DNA of 64,000 bases from Microthrix sp041394405 (GCA_041394405.1 JAWKIF010000012.1:217648-281647), one strand, 5' to 3'. Shown: positions 53,115 through 62,948, counted from the stretch's first letter. The notes: generated by a model from the letters alone, not told the origin. A program made the numbers and translations.

Positions 53115-54732
53115 ATCACGGTCGCAGCGCCGGTGTGGCCGACCTGGCGCGACGCCTGGACGAGTTGGGCGTGCTCGAGTCGTGGGACCCCGGTGCCGCG
53201 GGCGACGCCACCTATCGGGGCGCCGGCTGGAACCCGGAGCTGACCCAACCAGGCGACCTGCATGTGAACCTGTTCGGCGGCAAGCGGTCGATTGCTGCGG
53301 TCGACGCCGCCGCCAGGGCCGGCGCGACAGCGGTCGTCTGGCAGGGGGCACCAGACCCGCTTCCCCGCGAGCTGTCCACCCTGATGCGCGCTCATGGCGT
53401 GCCGCTGCTGCGAGTCAGCGACGAGCGGCGTGCGTATTCGCTGGCGGCCGCGCTGCTGTTCGGATTTCCCGACCAGCGCCTGCGATCGGTCGGCATCACG
53501 GGCACCAATGCCAAGACCACCACCGCGGTGATGCTGGCCGCGTGCCTCCAGCGATCGGGAATCGCCCACGGCTTGTCCACCAGCGTCGTCGTGGCGACGG
53601 GCGACCGACTGTCACCACCGGGGCTCACCACACCGGACGCCCCCAGCTCCAGGAGCTGTTGGCCGCAGCGGTGGACGCCGGCGCCACCCACGCGGTCATC
53701 GAGGCCAGCTCGCAGGGCATTGCGCATCAACGCCTGGCCGACGTTGATCTCTCCATCGGGGTCTGCACCACCATCGGGCAGGACCACCTCAACGTTCACG
53801 GCTCCGGGGCCGCCTAGCGGCAAGCCAAGCGCCAGCTGTTCGAGGGTCTCGACCCGGACGGCTTCGCCATCTACAACGCCGACGAGCCCGACGTGATCGA
53901 GGTGGCGGCTGGGGCAGGGGCCTTCGACGTGCCCGTCGGCCACGGTCCGGATGCGCTGGCGCTGCGCCACGACGCCGCAGTGACCATGACGCCCCAGCTG
54001 GCCGATCGATGCCGGCGGGATCCGGTTGAGCTCAGCCTGGACTACCCCAACGTGATCGGCCATGAGCGCACCAGCGCTGCGCTGGCCGCCACCGCCGCGT
54101 TCGTGCTGGGCGCACCCGCCCAGGCCATCGAAGCCGGGTTGGGCGATTTCGTCGGGTTGCCGCGGCGCCAGTTGGTCGTTGCACGGAAGCCGTTCGTGTT
54201 GGTGGACGACATGTTCAACGCCCACAGCGCCGCCACCGTCGGCCCCGCCCTCCGCGGTCTCCGCAGCAACAGCGCTCGGTTCCTGTGTGGCGTCGCCGTT
54301 CGTGGCAATCGCGGCGTGGAGACCAACGTCCAGCAGGGGGAGCGACTGGGTCGGGAGCTCGTCAAGCTGAACGTCGATGAGGTGCACGTCACCCGCAGCG
54401 CCGAGGTGCTGGGGGTGACCGACCGCGCCACCGACGACGAACACGAGGCCATGGTCGGTGCTCTGAATGCCTGAGGTCTGAACGCCATCGAACACATCCG
54501 GCTGGACACGCTGGTTGACGCCATCCTCCACGCCGTGCGTCCACATGACCTGGTGGCGTTCTTCGGGCATCCCGGCATGGAGGCCGCGGTCGGGCTCGTG
54601 CAGCGTGCCCTACGATCCACCGGCCGCAAGGGGCGACGTCAGGCAGCCGCGTTCCTCGATGACCAGGAGCACATCCGGCGATCGACCGGGCGCCCGTCCG
54701 TCACCATCGACACCGCAGAGAGCCACCCATGA
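53111..54732 (+). pseudogene. MurE-like Mur ligase with frameshift and two stop codons
   Basis: GTG start overlapping the previous stop. N-domain, then P-loop GITGTNAKTTT (128-138; Gly to Ala within GTNGKTT). After LTTPDA a 5-C run (53640-53644) lacks one C; restoring it gives PQLQELLAAAVDAGATHAVI and EASSQGIAH (compare MurE EVSSHAL). A TAG at 53815 replaces the Tyr of HGS..AYRQAKRQLFEG. The frame continues to DDMFNAHSAATVGPALRGLR, meets TGA at 54472, and continues again (GLNAIEHIRLDTLVDAIL, LVAFFGHPGMEAA) to a final TGA overlapping the next ATG. Three lesions in one gene favour real decay. Confidence 0.72.
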
Positions 54733-56038
54733 ACGTCTTGATCACCAACCGGACCATGGACGGCCGAAACGGGGTGGCCACCTACGTGAGGGATCTGGCC
54801 CTGGAATTGCTGGCTCAGGGCCACCGCCCCTCGATCTACACCGCCGAGGTGGGCGAGATCGGGCGGGAGCTCATCGACCTCACCGTGCCCGTAACCGACA
54901 ACCTGGACGACCTGGGCGCCCGCCCGGACATCATCCACGGCCAGCACTTCATGACCACCATGGCTGCGCTGACCTACTTCGACGACGTGCCGGTGGTGAA
55001 CGTGAGCCACGGCTGGCGCCCCTGGTCCGAGACGCCGGTGAGACACCCCAACGTGGTTCGCTATGTGGCGATCGACGAGGCGGTTCGGGATCGACTGGCC
55101 CTGCAACACGGGATTCCCGACGAGCGCATCAGCATCGGGCACAACTTCGTCAACCTCGACCGCTTTCGACCAGCGGCCCAGCCCCAGGAACAGCTGGGCC
55201 GGATGCTGCTGTTCAACAGCTACGTCTCCGAACGCTCGACCTACGTCATCGAGGCCAGAAAGGCGGCCGAGCAGCTCAACGTCCACCTAGACGTGGTGGG
55301 CACCGGCGTCGGCAACGAGACCTCCACCCCGGAGGAGCTGCTCGGCGAGTACGACGTGGTGCTGGCCCAGGGCCGCTCGGCGTTGGAGGCGCTGGCGGTG
55401 GGGGCCTCCGTCATGATCGGCTCCAGCAGGGCCTTCGGCCCGCTGGTCCGTCCCGACAACGTCGACCGGCTGCGAGAACTGACTTCGGGATCAGAACGCA
55501 GACGCTGCCGGTGGCGGCCGAGACGATCGTCTCCCAGCTGTCGGGGTACAGCGCGACCGACGCCGCCACGGTCTCGACGTGGATTCGCGAGCGGGTCGGC
55601 GTCGGCGACGCCGTGCAGGCCATGGTGGCCATCTACGCCGAGGCCATCGAGGAGTTCGACCCGGATGCCGTCGACCGCCTCCACGCGGCACGAGCGACCG
55701 GCCGGTTCCTCGCCGAGGCCACCGTTGAGTTCCACGACATTCTCCACCGGTACTACGCGTTGCGCCCACGCGCACGCGCAGATGCGGAGGGACTCAAGCT
55801 GCAACGCCGGGCGGAGGGCGAACGCAACGACCTGCGGGAAGAGCTGCGCGAGGCTCGTGCCGAGCTGGCGACCGAACGACGCACCGTTCGGCAGCTGCGT
55901 CAACGGACGACGGCCCAGCAGGAGCGCCTGGACGAGCTGTTGGGATCGAGGTTGATCCGCGCTCAGGGACGAATTCGGGCGACCCCCGCCGTTGCCAAGC
56001 CCTATCGCGCCCTGCTTTCGGCGCTCGGGCGCCGCTGA
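54729..56038 (+). pseudogene. GT4-type glycosyltransferase with coiled-coil tail, frameshifted
   Basis: Starts MNVLITNRTMDGRNGVATYV, a GT-B glycosyltransferase N-terminus (conserved G-V-A-T-Y). HGWRPWSETPVRH, GHNFVNLDRFRP and the donor-site AQGRSALEALAVGASVM follow. At about 55480 the frame slips by one base: LRELTSG should be LREL(D)FGIRTQTLPVAAET, which continues in the other frame to the stop at 56038. Restoring one G (CTGACTTC to CTGGACTTC) mends it. The C-terminal 80 residues are a coiled coil (RRAEGERNDLREELREARAE). Sugar and acceptor unknown. ATGA overlap with the MurE-like gene. Confidence 0.72.
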
Positions 56039-56215
56039 GACAGCGGCTGAAGACGTCACGGCCGCTGCCGGTCCGCGTCGACGCCTTGTTCGGTTGGCGG
56101 CTATCATGACCCGTTCGCTTCAACCGCCGACCCACCAACGTTGGGGTTCGGTTGACCCGTCACGTCGACAGCAACTCGTCATTCCCCCTCTCCGCCCCCC
56201 TCCTCAGGAGTCCCC

Positions 56216-56477
56216 GTGGCCAACATCAAGAGCCAGATCAAGAGAAACCGCCAGAACGAGCGGGCGCGAGCGCAACAAGGCGGTGCGCACCGAGGTTCGT
56301 AGCCGCGTGAAGCTGGCGGTCGAGGCGGCCGACGAGGGCCGCGACGACGCCGAGCAACTGGTGCGCGACGCCCAGAGCCGCATCGACCGGGCAGTGCTCA
56401 AGGGCATCCTGCACAAGAACACCGCGGCCCACCGCAAGGCCCGTCTGGCCAAGCACCTGGCCGACTCCAACGCCTGA
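56216..56477 (+). pseudogene. rpsT: 30S ribosomal protein S20, frameshifted in this sequence
   Basis: GTG at 56216 with AGGAG 5 nt upstream starts VANIKSQIKRNRQNERAR, the S20 N-terminus. The rest of S20 (RERNKAVRTEVRSRVKLAVE ... HKNTAAHRKARLAKHLADSN) is in a different frame. The switch is in the GC-repeat 56263-56268 (CGGGCGCGAGCG), where one GC unit seems missing. S20 is nearly essential, so either a sequencing error or a growth-impairing mutation is implied; error is more likely. Confidence 0.8.
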
Positions 56478-56538
56478 TCCACCCTCCGGCAGCGTCGGCA
56501 CCCACCACCGACAAGCCCCCGTGTGGCACGCTCGTGTG

Positions 56539-57264
56539 GTGGATTGGTCACGCTACGACGCTGTTCTCTTCGACTTGGACGGCGTGATCACCCCCACCGC
56601 CGACGTGCACCGTCGGGCCTGGGCGGAGATGTTTGATGCGTTCTTGGAGACCCTCGATGGCCAGGAACCGTTCACCGACGATGACTACCTCTCCTACGTG
56701 GACGGCAAGCCCCGCCTGGATGGGGTCCGCAGCTTTTTGCAGTCTCGTGGCATCGACCTTGCCGAGGGCGACCCCAACGACGCGCCCTTTTCCCCAACCG
56801 TGCACGGCCTCGGCACCGCAAAGAACGACCGATTCAACACGGTCCTGGCCCGCGACGGGGTCCAGCCCTACCCGGGTTCGCTGGCGCTCCTCGACGAGCT
56901 GGAACCCGCCGCCTGCGAGCTGGCGATCGTGAGTTCCTCCCGCAACGCCCGGGGAGTGCTCGACGCAGCGGGGCTGGCGAACCGCTTCGAGGTGGTCGTG
57001 GACGGCAACGTCGGAGTCACCGAGCACCTGGCCGGAAAGCCGGCCCCGGACTTCTTCCTGCACGCCGCCTCGCTCGTTGGGGTCAAGCCCGGGCAGGCGG
57101 TGGTGGTGGAGGACGCAGTGTCGGGGGTACGTGCCGGTGCGGCCGGCGGCTTCGGGCTGGTCGTCGGCGTCGACCGTGGCGCAGGCGCCGCCGCGTTGGC
57201 CAAGGGCGGGGCCGATGTCGTGGTCAGCGATCTGATCGAGCTGACCGGGGCGGCGGCGTCATGA
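56539..57264 (+). CDS. HAD-family beta-phosphoglucomutase-like hydrolase
   Basis: 241 residues from GTG 56539 (an adjacent GTG at 56536 is equivalent). Nucleophile D12 and general acid D14 in LFDLDGVITPTA, a helical cap (15-110), then IVSSSRNARGVLDAAG, GKPAPDFFLHAA, VVEDAVSGVRAG. Acting with the overlapping GH65 phosphorylase, it would turn beta-glucose 1-phosphate into glucose 6-phosphate. The coupling (ATGA) strengthens that assignment over a general phosphatase. Confidence 0.87.
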   Translation: MDWSRYDAVLFDLDGVITPTADVHRRAWAEMFDAFLETLDGQEPFTDDDYLSYVDGKPRLDGVRSFLQSRGIDLAEGDPNDAPFSPTVHGLGTAKNDRFNTVLARDGVQPYPGSLALLDELEPAACELAIVSSSRNARGVLDAAGLANRFEVVVDGNVGVTEHLAGKPAPDFFLHAASLVGVKPGQAVVVEDAVSGVRAGAAGGFGLVVGVDRGAGAAALAKGGADVVVSDLIELTGAAAS

Positions 57265-59774
57265 CCCCTCCTCCCGGTTCGGAGCCCAGGACCGATGCCG
57301 CTGCCTTCGATGTTGAGTCGGCGCTCGACCCCGGCCGGTTCCCGGTGGACGAGTGGGCGCTGGTGGAGTCCGAGCCCTCCACCCACGATCTGGGAGTGAC
57401 CGAGACCCTGTTTGTCGTGGCCAACGGCTACATGGGGCTGCGGGGCAACGTGGAGGAGGGACGAGAGGCCCACACGCAGGGCACGTTCCTCAACGGCTTT
57501 CACGAAACCTGGCCCATCCAGCACGCCGAGGATGCCTTTGGGTTCGCCAAGGTGGGCCAGACGCTGGTGCACGTGCCCGACCCCAAGCTGATCAAGCTGT
57601 ACGTCGACGACGAGCCGCTGCTGATCGCCGAGGCCGACACGGACTTCTATGAGCGGCGCCTGGATTTCCGGTCCGGCATCCTGGAACGCACCGTCATGTG
57701 GCGCACCGCCGCCGGGCTGCGCATTCGAGTGCGCTCCACGCGTCAGGTGAGCTTCACCGAGCGTCACCTTGCCCTCATGACCTTCGAGGTCACCATGCTG
57801 GAGGGCACCGCCCCCGTGACCGTGTCCTCGCAGCTGCTGAATCGTCAGGAGGGCCATGACGAATACCACGTGCCTGGCGCAGCGCTGGGCGAGGGCGACG
57901 CCGCCGACCCCCGCCAGGCACACGCCTTTGAACACCGGGTGCTGCTCCCCAGGCTGAGCCGTGTGGAGGGCTCGCGGGCCACCCTCGGGTATCGCTGCGC
58001 CAACTCCGCCATGACGTTGGCGTGCGCCACGGACCACATCGTGGAGACCAGTAGCGATGCCGACGTGAGCACCGAGGCCAACGACGACGTGGCCAAGACC
58101 GTGGTGCGAACCCGGCTGGCCGCCGGCCAGACCCTGAAGATCACCAAGTACGCCACGTTCCACTCGTCTCGGGGCGTCCCGGCACCCGAGTTGGCCGATC
58201 GCTGCGCACGCACGCTGGATCGGTGCATCGATCGTGGCAGCGAGGCCCTGGCCGCCGATCAACGCTCCTGGCTCGACGAGTTCTGGGATCGTTCGGACGT
58301 GACGGTGGGTACCACCGCCCGAACCCAGCAGGCCGTGCGTTGGAATCTGTTCCAGCTGGCTCAGGCGACCGGCCGGGTGGAGGGTCACGGTGTAGCCGCC
58401 AAGGGGGTGACGGGCACCGGGTACGGCGGGCACTACTTCTGGGACACCGAGGTCTACGTGATGCCCTTTTGCACGTACACCAACCCGCAGCAGGCTCGAA
58501 ACCTGCTGCGGTTCCGCTACCTCATGTTGCCGAAGGCCCGCGAGCGGGCCGCCGAGTTGTCCCAGCGCGGCGCGTTGTTCCCGTGGCGCACCATCAACGG
58601 CGACGAGGCCTCGGCCTACTACGCCGCCGGCACCGCGCAGTACCACATCAATGCGGACGTCGTTCACGCGCTCAGCCAGTACATCGAGGCCACCGGCGAC
58701 TGGGACTTTCTGTGCAGCGAGGGCGCCGAGCTGGCCATCGAAACGGCCAGGCTCTACAGCGACCTGGGTTTCTACAAGCCCAACGGCCCGTCGACGTTTC
58801 ACATCTTCGGCGTGACCGGCCCCGACGAATACACCACCGTGGTGAACGACAACCTGTTCACCAACCTGATGGCCCGATTCAACCTGCGCCGAGCGGCCGA
58901 GGCCATGGAGGTGATCCGCGAGGAGGACCCCGAGGCCTACCAGCGCCTCCAGCGCGTGGTGGGCCTGCGCGACGAGGAGGTGGAGGAATGGCGGGCCGCC
59001 GAGGCCGCCATGTTCATCCCCTACGACGAGGAGCTGGGCGTGCATCCCCAGGATGACGCCTTTCTCGACAAGGAGGTGTGGGACCTGCCCGACACCCCGG
59101 CGGAGAAGCGACCACTGCTGCTGCACTACCACCCGCTGGTGATCTATCGGCACCAGGTGTTGAAGCAGGCCGACGTGGTGCTGGCCATGTTCCTGCAGGG
59201 TGAGTACTTCACCCGGGAAGAGAAGCGCCGCAACTTCGAGTACTACGACCCCATCACCACCGGCGACTCGTCGCTGTCCGCCTGCGCCCAGGCCATCCTT
59301 GCCGCCGAGGTGGGTTACGGGGCCCTCGCCGAGGAGTACTTCAACCGGGCGCTGTTCGTGGACCTGGCCGACCTCCAGGGCAACGCGTGCGACGGCGTGC
59401 ATGTGGCGTCAACGGGGGGCGTGTGGACCACCCTGGTGCAGGGCTTCGCCGGCATGCGCGACGTGTGGGGTGTCATGGCCTTCGACCCCCGCCTCCCCCG
59501 GGGTTGGACCCACCTCGGCTTCACGTTGCACCGTTTGGGTTGTCGCCTGCGCGTCGACCTCGAGCCCCACAGCATCACGTTGACCTTGGCCGAGGGCGGG
59601 CCGGTGTGGATTGGCGTTGGCACCAGGCGATACAAGGTGAGCACCGATGCCCCAACCGTCGTGGCGTTGGACGACCAGGGCCCGGTGATCGACGGGCGCC
59701 CGCCACGCCTGGCCGACGTCGGCGTCGTGCCCCACGACGCACCCGACAACGACGTGGGCGACCTGCACGCTTAG
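57261..59774 (+). CDS. GH65 disaccharide phosphorylase (trehalose/maltose/kojibiose type)
   Basis: 837 residues. Inverting phosphorolysis of an alpha-linked glucose disaccharide to beta-glucose 1-phosphate. Motifs: VANGYMGLRGNVEEG, the (alpha/alpha)6 barrel with GTGYGGHYFWDTEVYVMPF, and the catalytic acid E523 in TGPDEYTTVVND; then KQADVVLAMFLQGEYF. Sequence alone does not separate trehalose from maltose or kojibiose phosphorylase; trehalose is a known store of Microthrix-like bacteria, so it is the favoured guess. No signal peptide, so cytoplasmic. Confidence 0.9.
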   Translation: MTPPPGSEPRTDAAAFDVESALDPGRFPVDEWALVESEPSTHDLGVTETLFVVANGYMGLRGNVEEGREAHTQGTFLNGFHETWPIQHAEDAFGFAKVGQTLVHVPDPKLIKLYVDDEPLLIAEADTDFYERRLDFRSGILERTVMWRTAAGLRIRVRSTRQVSFTERHLALMTFEVTMLEGTAPVTVSSQLLNRQEGHDEYHVPGAALGEGDAADPRQAHAFEHRVLLPRLSRVEGSRATLGYRCANSAMTLACATDHIVETSSDADVSTEANDDVAKTVVRTRLAAGQTLKITKYATFHSSRGVPAPELADRCARTLDRCIDRGSEALAADQRSWLDEFWDRSDVTVGTTARTQQAVRWNLFQLAQATGRVEGHGVAAKGVTGTGYGGHYFWDTEVYVMPFCTYTNPQQARNLLRFRYLMLPKARERAAELSQRGALFPWRTINGDEASAYYAAGTAQYHINADVVHALSQYIEATGDWDFLCSEGAELAIETARLYSDLGFYKPNGPSTFHIFGVTGPDEYTTVVNDNLFTNLMARFNLRRAAEAMEVIREEDPEAYQRLQRVVGLRDEEVEEWRAAEAAMFIPYDEELGVHPQDDAFLDKEVWDLPDTPAEKRPLLLHYHPLVIYRHQVLKQADVVLAMFLQGEYFTREEKRRNFEYYDPITTGDSSLSACAQAILAAEVGYGALAEEYFNRALFVDLADLQGNACDGVHVASTGGVWTTLVQGFAGMRDVWGVMAFDPRLPRGWTHLGFTLHRLGCRLRVDLEPHSITLTLAEGGPVWIGVGTRRYKVSTDAPTVVALDDQGPVIDGRPPRLADVGVVPHDAPDNDVGDLHA

Positions 59775-59796
59775 GGCAAGCCCGCCCGTTGCCAGG

Positions 59797-60840
59797 TCAG
59801 CTCATCCAGCCCTTGACCTTCTCCACCAGCCGTGCCTGGCCCTCCAGGTCGTTGGCGATGGGGGTCACGTTCAGCACGGTGACGCCCGAGTCGGCATATC
59901 GCTGGATCTGGTCGCGGACGAAGCCCTCGTCGCCCGCGAGGGAGGTCTCGGCCAGGAAGTCGTCGGGCACCGCGGCAGCGGCCTCCTGCTTCTTGCCGTC
60001 GAGGTACAGGTTCTGGATCTCGGCCGCCGCATCGGTGTAGCCGTAGCGCTGAAAGAGGCTGTTGTAGAAGTTCTTGTCGCGAGCGCCCATCCCGCCCACG
60101 TACAACGCCACCATGGGCCGGGCGAAGTCGCGGATGGCCTCGGCCCCCTCGCCCACGGCGAGCAAACCCCCGGCGATCACGTCCATCTCACCCAGGTCGT
60201 CGGCCCGTTTGGCCTGGCCGGCAGCCAGGTCGTCCCCCCACACGTCGGCGGCGCGGTCGGGGTGATACAGGATGGGCAGCCAGCCGTCCGCCAGCTCCGC
60301 CGTCATGGCGACGTTCTTGGGGCCCAATGCCGCCACATGAATGGGGATGCGTGCCCGCGGTGGCTTGGTGATGATCTTGAGCGCCTTGCCCAGCCCGGTG
60401 CCCTGATCCTCGGGAAGCGGCAGCTGGTAGTAGCGACCGTCGTGAATCAATGGTTCCTCCCGCGCCCACACCTGACGGCAGATGTCGATGATCTCGCGGG
60501 TGCGGCCGATGGGGGCGTCGTAGGGAACCCCGTGGAACCCCTCGATCACCTGGGGGCCGCTTGCGCCCAGCCCCAGGATGCATCGGCCGTGGGACAGGTC
60601 GTCCACGCCGGCGGCAGTCATGGCCAACAGCGTGGGGGTGCGGGTGTAGATGGGAAGGATGCCGGCGGCGATCTGCACGGTCTCGGTCTTCGCCGCCAGA
60701 TAACCCATCAGGCTGACGCCGTCGTAGCCGTAGGCCTCGGCCACATAGGCGATGTCCATGCCGGCCTTCTCCAAGGCCTGAACCTGCGCAACGGACTGCT
60801 CGAATCCGCCGCTGTATCCGATCTGCATGGCCAGCTTCAT
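59797..60840 (-). CDS. LLM-class F420-dependent oxidoreductase
   Basis: 347 residues. Bacterial-luciferase-like TIM barrel: MKLAMQIGYSGGFEQSVAQV, AYVAEAYGYDGVSLMGYLA, VQIAAGILPIYTRTPTLLAM, LSHGRCILGLGASGPQVIEG, all as in actinobacterial F420-dependent enzymes of the Rv-type LLM group. Substrate not predictable. Convergent with the GH65 gene. Confidence 0.88.
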   Translation of the reverse strand: MKLAMQIGYSGGFEQSVAQVQALEKAGMDIAYVAEAYGYDGVSLMGYLAAKTETVQIAAGILPIYTRTPTLLAMTAAGVDDLSHGRCILGLGASGPQVIEGFHGVPYDAPIGRTREIIDICRQVWAREEPLIHDGRYYQLPLPEDQGTGLGKALKIITKPPRARIPIHVAALGPKNVAMTAELADGWLPILYHPDRAADVWGDDLAAGQAKRADDLGEMDVIAGGLLAVGEGAEAIRDFARPMVALYVGGMGARDKNFYNSLFQRYGYTDAAAEIQNLYLDGKKQEAAAAVPDDFLAETSLAGDEGFVRDQIQRYADSGVTVLNVTPIANDLEGQARLVEKVKGWMS

Positions 60841-60916
60841 GGGGCATCCTTGGGGTCGTGGCGTCGCGGCGCCGCCGGTGTGGGCACCGAGCCTGGCAGA
60901 TGTGGGCTACGCCGGT

Positions 60917-61555
60917 CTACGCGGCCGGGCCGGTGACCGCAGCGCCCTCCTCGCGCAGGCGAGGCTCGGTCTTGTTCTTGGGCTTCACCCCGGCCTTGTC
61001 GGCGTAGAACGCCCTGACCAGGTCCATGTCGGCCGCCACGTCGTCGCTGGGCACGATGTGGGGGCCAAACCCACCCGTGCGGCTTGGGCCATCGAGGTAC
61101 GACAACACGATGGGGATCTCAGCCATCTTGGCGATGCGGTAGAAGCCGGACTTCCAGTACTCACCCTTGCTGCGCGTCCCCTCGGCGGGAATGACGATGC
61201 ACAAGGAGTCTTCGGTACGGGCCTGAGCGACCAAGTCGTCGACCAGGCCGGCGGGGTTGTTCCGGTCCACGGTGACGCCGCCGAGCCGACGGAACAGCGG
61301 GCCCAGCACGCCGTCGAACATCTCCCGCTTTCCCAGCCAGCGCGGGGAGAGCCCGGCCTTCCACGCCATGAGCAACATGAGCACGAAGTCCCAGTTGGAG
61401 GTGTGTGGCGCAGCCACCAGCACCATGACCCGATCGGTGGGCGCCGGCGTCACCAGTCGGTAACGACCGAGGGCCAGGCCCAGACGGGCAACGAACTGTT
61501 TCATCGACAAACCGTATCCGAGATCCTCGAGGATCGGTACCGGGCGCGACAGCAT
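60917..61555 (-). CDS. PlsC-like 1-acyl-glycerol-3-phosphate acyltransferase
   Basis: 212 residues from the ATG at 61555, chosen for its GGAGAG site. HX4D motif HTSNWD (H51, D56), then WLGKREMFDGVLGPLFRRLG, GGVTVDR and the phosphate-binding IPAEGTRSKGEYWKSG. Acylates lysophosphatidate or a related glycerolipid at the membrane. It is divergent from a fatty-acid desaturase across 53 nt, so both may respond to membrane or storage-lipid demand. Confidence 0.85.
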   Translation of the reverse strand: MLSRPVPILEDLGYGLSMKQFVARLGLALGRYRLVTPAPTDRVMVLVAAPHTSNWDFVLMLLMAWKAGLSPRWLGKREMFDGVLGPLFRRLGGVTVDRNNPAGLVDDLVAQARTEDSLCIVIPAEGTRSKGEYWKSGFYRIAKMAEIPIVLSYLDGPSRTGGFGPHIVPSDDVAADMDLVRAFYADKAGVKPKNKTEPRLREEGAAVTGPAA

Positions 61556-61608
61556 CCCCACTCTCCGTTGCATTCGGGCGGGTGACCGATCGTTCCCACT
61601 CCCGTAGC

Positions 61609-62691
61609 ATGGGGGCCGTGACGAGGACGACCGAGGCACCCGGGGACACGGCGAAGCGGTCCAAGGGGCGCCGTCCCGTTGGTCCCATTGGCGTCGGCCC
61701 GTCGGGCGACTCGGTCATGCTGGCGGCGGAGCGCTTGCCCCAGGTGCTCCCCACCGACCGCCTGCTGGCCAACGGCATGGCCCGGCGAGACCTGCGCAAC
61801 GACTTGCGGCGCATCCCCAACGTCCGCAATGCCATCACCGTCCTCAGCGTGTGGGCGTCAGCGGCGCTGCTGATCGGGGCGGCCGTGTGGCTCGGCCCAC
61901 TCGGCTACCTTGCGGCATTCGTGCTGATGGTGCCCATCCACGTGCGGCTTGCCATCCTCATGCACGAGGCGGCTCACCGGCTGTTGTTCTCCAACCGACG
62001 AGCGAACGACTGGGTAGGGCGTTGGCTGATTGCGTCGCCCGCGTTCGTTCCCATCTCGCTGTATCGGCCCGCCCATTTCGCCCACCACAAGGAGGAGTTC
62101 GGCCCCAACGAGCCCGACCTGGCCTTCTATGGCGGCTATCCCGGCCCGTGGGCCGACCTGAGGCGACGCCTGCTGCGGGACGCAGGTGGCATCTCCGGAT
62201 GGAAGAACCTGCGCAGGCTGCTGCGTGCGGCCATCGTGGGACCGGGCCGTGGCATCAGTGGGCCCATCCTGGCCGTGCAGGCAATGCTGTGGGCGACCCT
62301 GTGGCTGGCGACGGGTCGTTGGTACGTGTACCCCGTGCTCTGGCTGGGCCCGTGGCTCACCGGATGGCCCCTCGTGAACCGCCTGCGGGCCCTCGGCGAG
62401 CACGGCGGCCTGGGCCCCAGCAGCGACCGCCGGGTGACCACCCACAACGTCGCACAATCGTGGGGAGCCAGGTTGTGGCTGGTGCCCTACAACACCGGCT
62501 GGCACTTGGCCCACCATGTGGACATGGGCATCCCGTGGCGCAACCTGCCCAGGTTCCACGCCGAACTGGAGCGGGCCGGATACATCACCGACGAGATGAC
62601 CTACCCCAACTATCGGGCGCTGTGGCGCGCCCTCTGCGGCTTGGGGACGCCCATTCCCGCCCGGGCGTCGGCCGGCGGCCGAATTCGCTGA
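61609..62691 (+). CDS. Membrane fatty-acid desaturase family protein
   Basis: 360 residues. Three histidine boxes of the FA_desaturase family: H119-EAAH (LMHEAAHRLLF), HFAHH (156-160) and HLAHH (near 306). Membrane helices at about 78-96, 100-118 and 205-245. Diiron membrane enzyme that introduces a double bond, or a hydroxyl, in a lipid chain. Starts at ATG 61609 or GTG 61582. The region from here back to 60917 is a divergent lipid pair. Confidence 0.87.
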   Translation: MGAVTRTTEAPGDTAKRSKGRRPVGPIGVGPSGDSVMLAAERLPQVLPTDRLLANGMARRDLRNDLRRIPNVRNAITVLSVWASAALLIGAAVWLGPLGYLAAFVLMVPIHVRLAILMHEAAHRLLFSNRRANDWVGRWLIASPAFVPISLYRPAHFAHHKEEFGPNEPDLAFYGGYPGPWADLRRRLLRDAGGISGWKNLRRLLRAAIVGPGRGISGPILAVQAMLWATLWLATGRWYVYPVLWLGPWLTGWPLVNRLRALGEHGGLGPSSDRRVTTHNVAQSWGARLWLVPYNTGWHLAHHVDMGIPWRNLPRFHAELERAGYITDEMTYPNYRALWRALCGLGTPIPARASAGGRIR

Positions 62692-62701
62692 GCGACCGAT
62701 C

Positions 62702-62948
62702 GTGCAGGATCCCTCGGGCGCCGGATCGTTTCTGAAATCGGGAGCCGCCTACGACGCGTTCATGGGTCGGTACTCGACGCCCCTGGCGGGCGCGTTCGCA
62801 GAGGCCGCCGGGGTGAACCCCGGCATGTTGGCGTTGGACGTTGGGTGTGGCCCGGGCGCGCTCACGAACGCCCTGTCGGGTCGGCTGGGGGCGGCGATGG
62901 TGTCGGCAGTCGATCCATCTCCGCCGTTTGTTGCCGAGTGCTTGAACC
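62702..62948 (+). pseudogene. Class I SAM methyltransferase N-terminus, cut by IS insertion
   Basis: GTG at 62702; the frame reads FLKSGAAYDAFMGRYSTPLA, then the AdoMet loop ALDVGCGPGALTNAL and VSAVDPSPPFVAEC, the normal start of a ubiE/COQ5-like methyltransferase. Similarity stops at about 62945 where IS DNA begins. The rest of the gene should lie beyond the window, on the far side of the element. Confidence 0.72.

Noticed and set aside
53815..53817. Recoding of TAG as an amino acid
   Set aside because: Several intact genes here end in TAG (for example at 25079, 34756, 37370, 40006, 40607 and 42280), so TAG is a normal stop.
54472..54474. Selenocysteine at the in-frame TGA of the MurE-like gene
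   Set aside because: Same gene has a frameshift and an amber codon, TGA is the usual stop, and no selenoprotein context or hairpin is evident.
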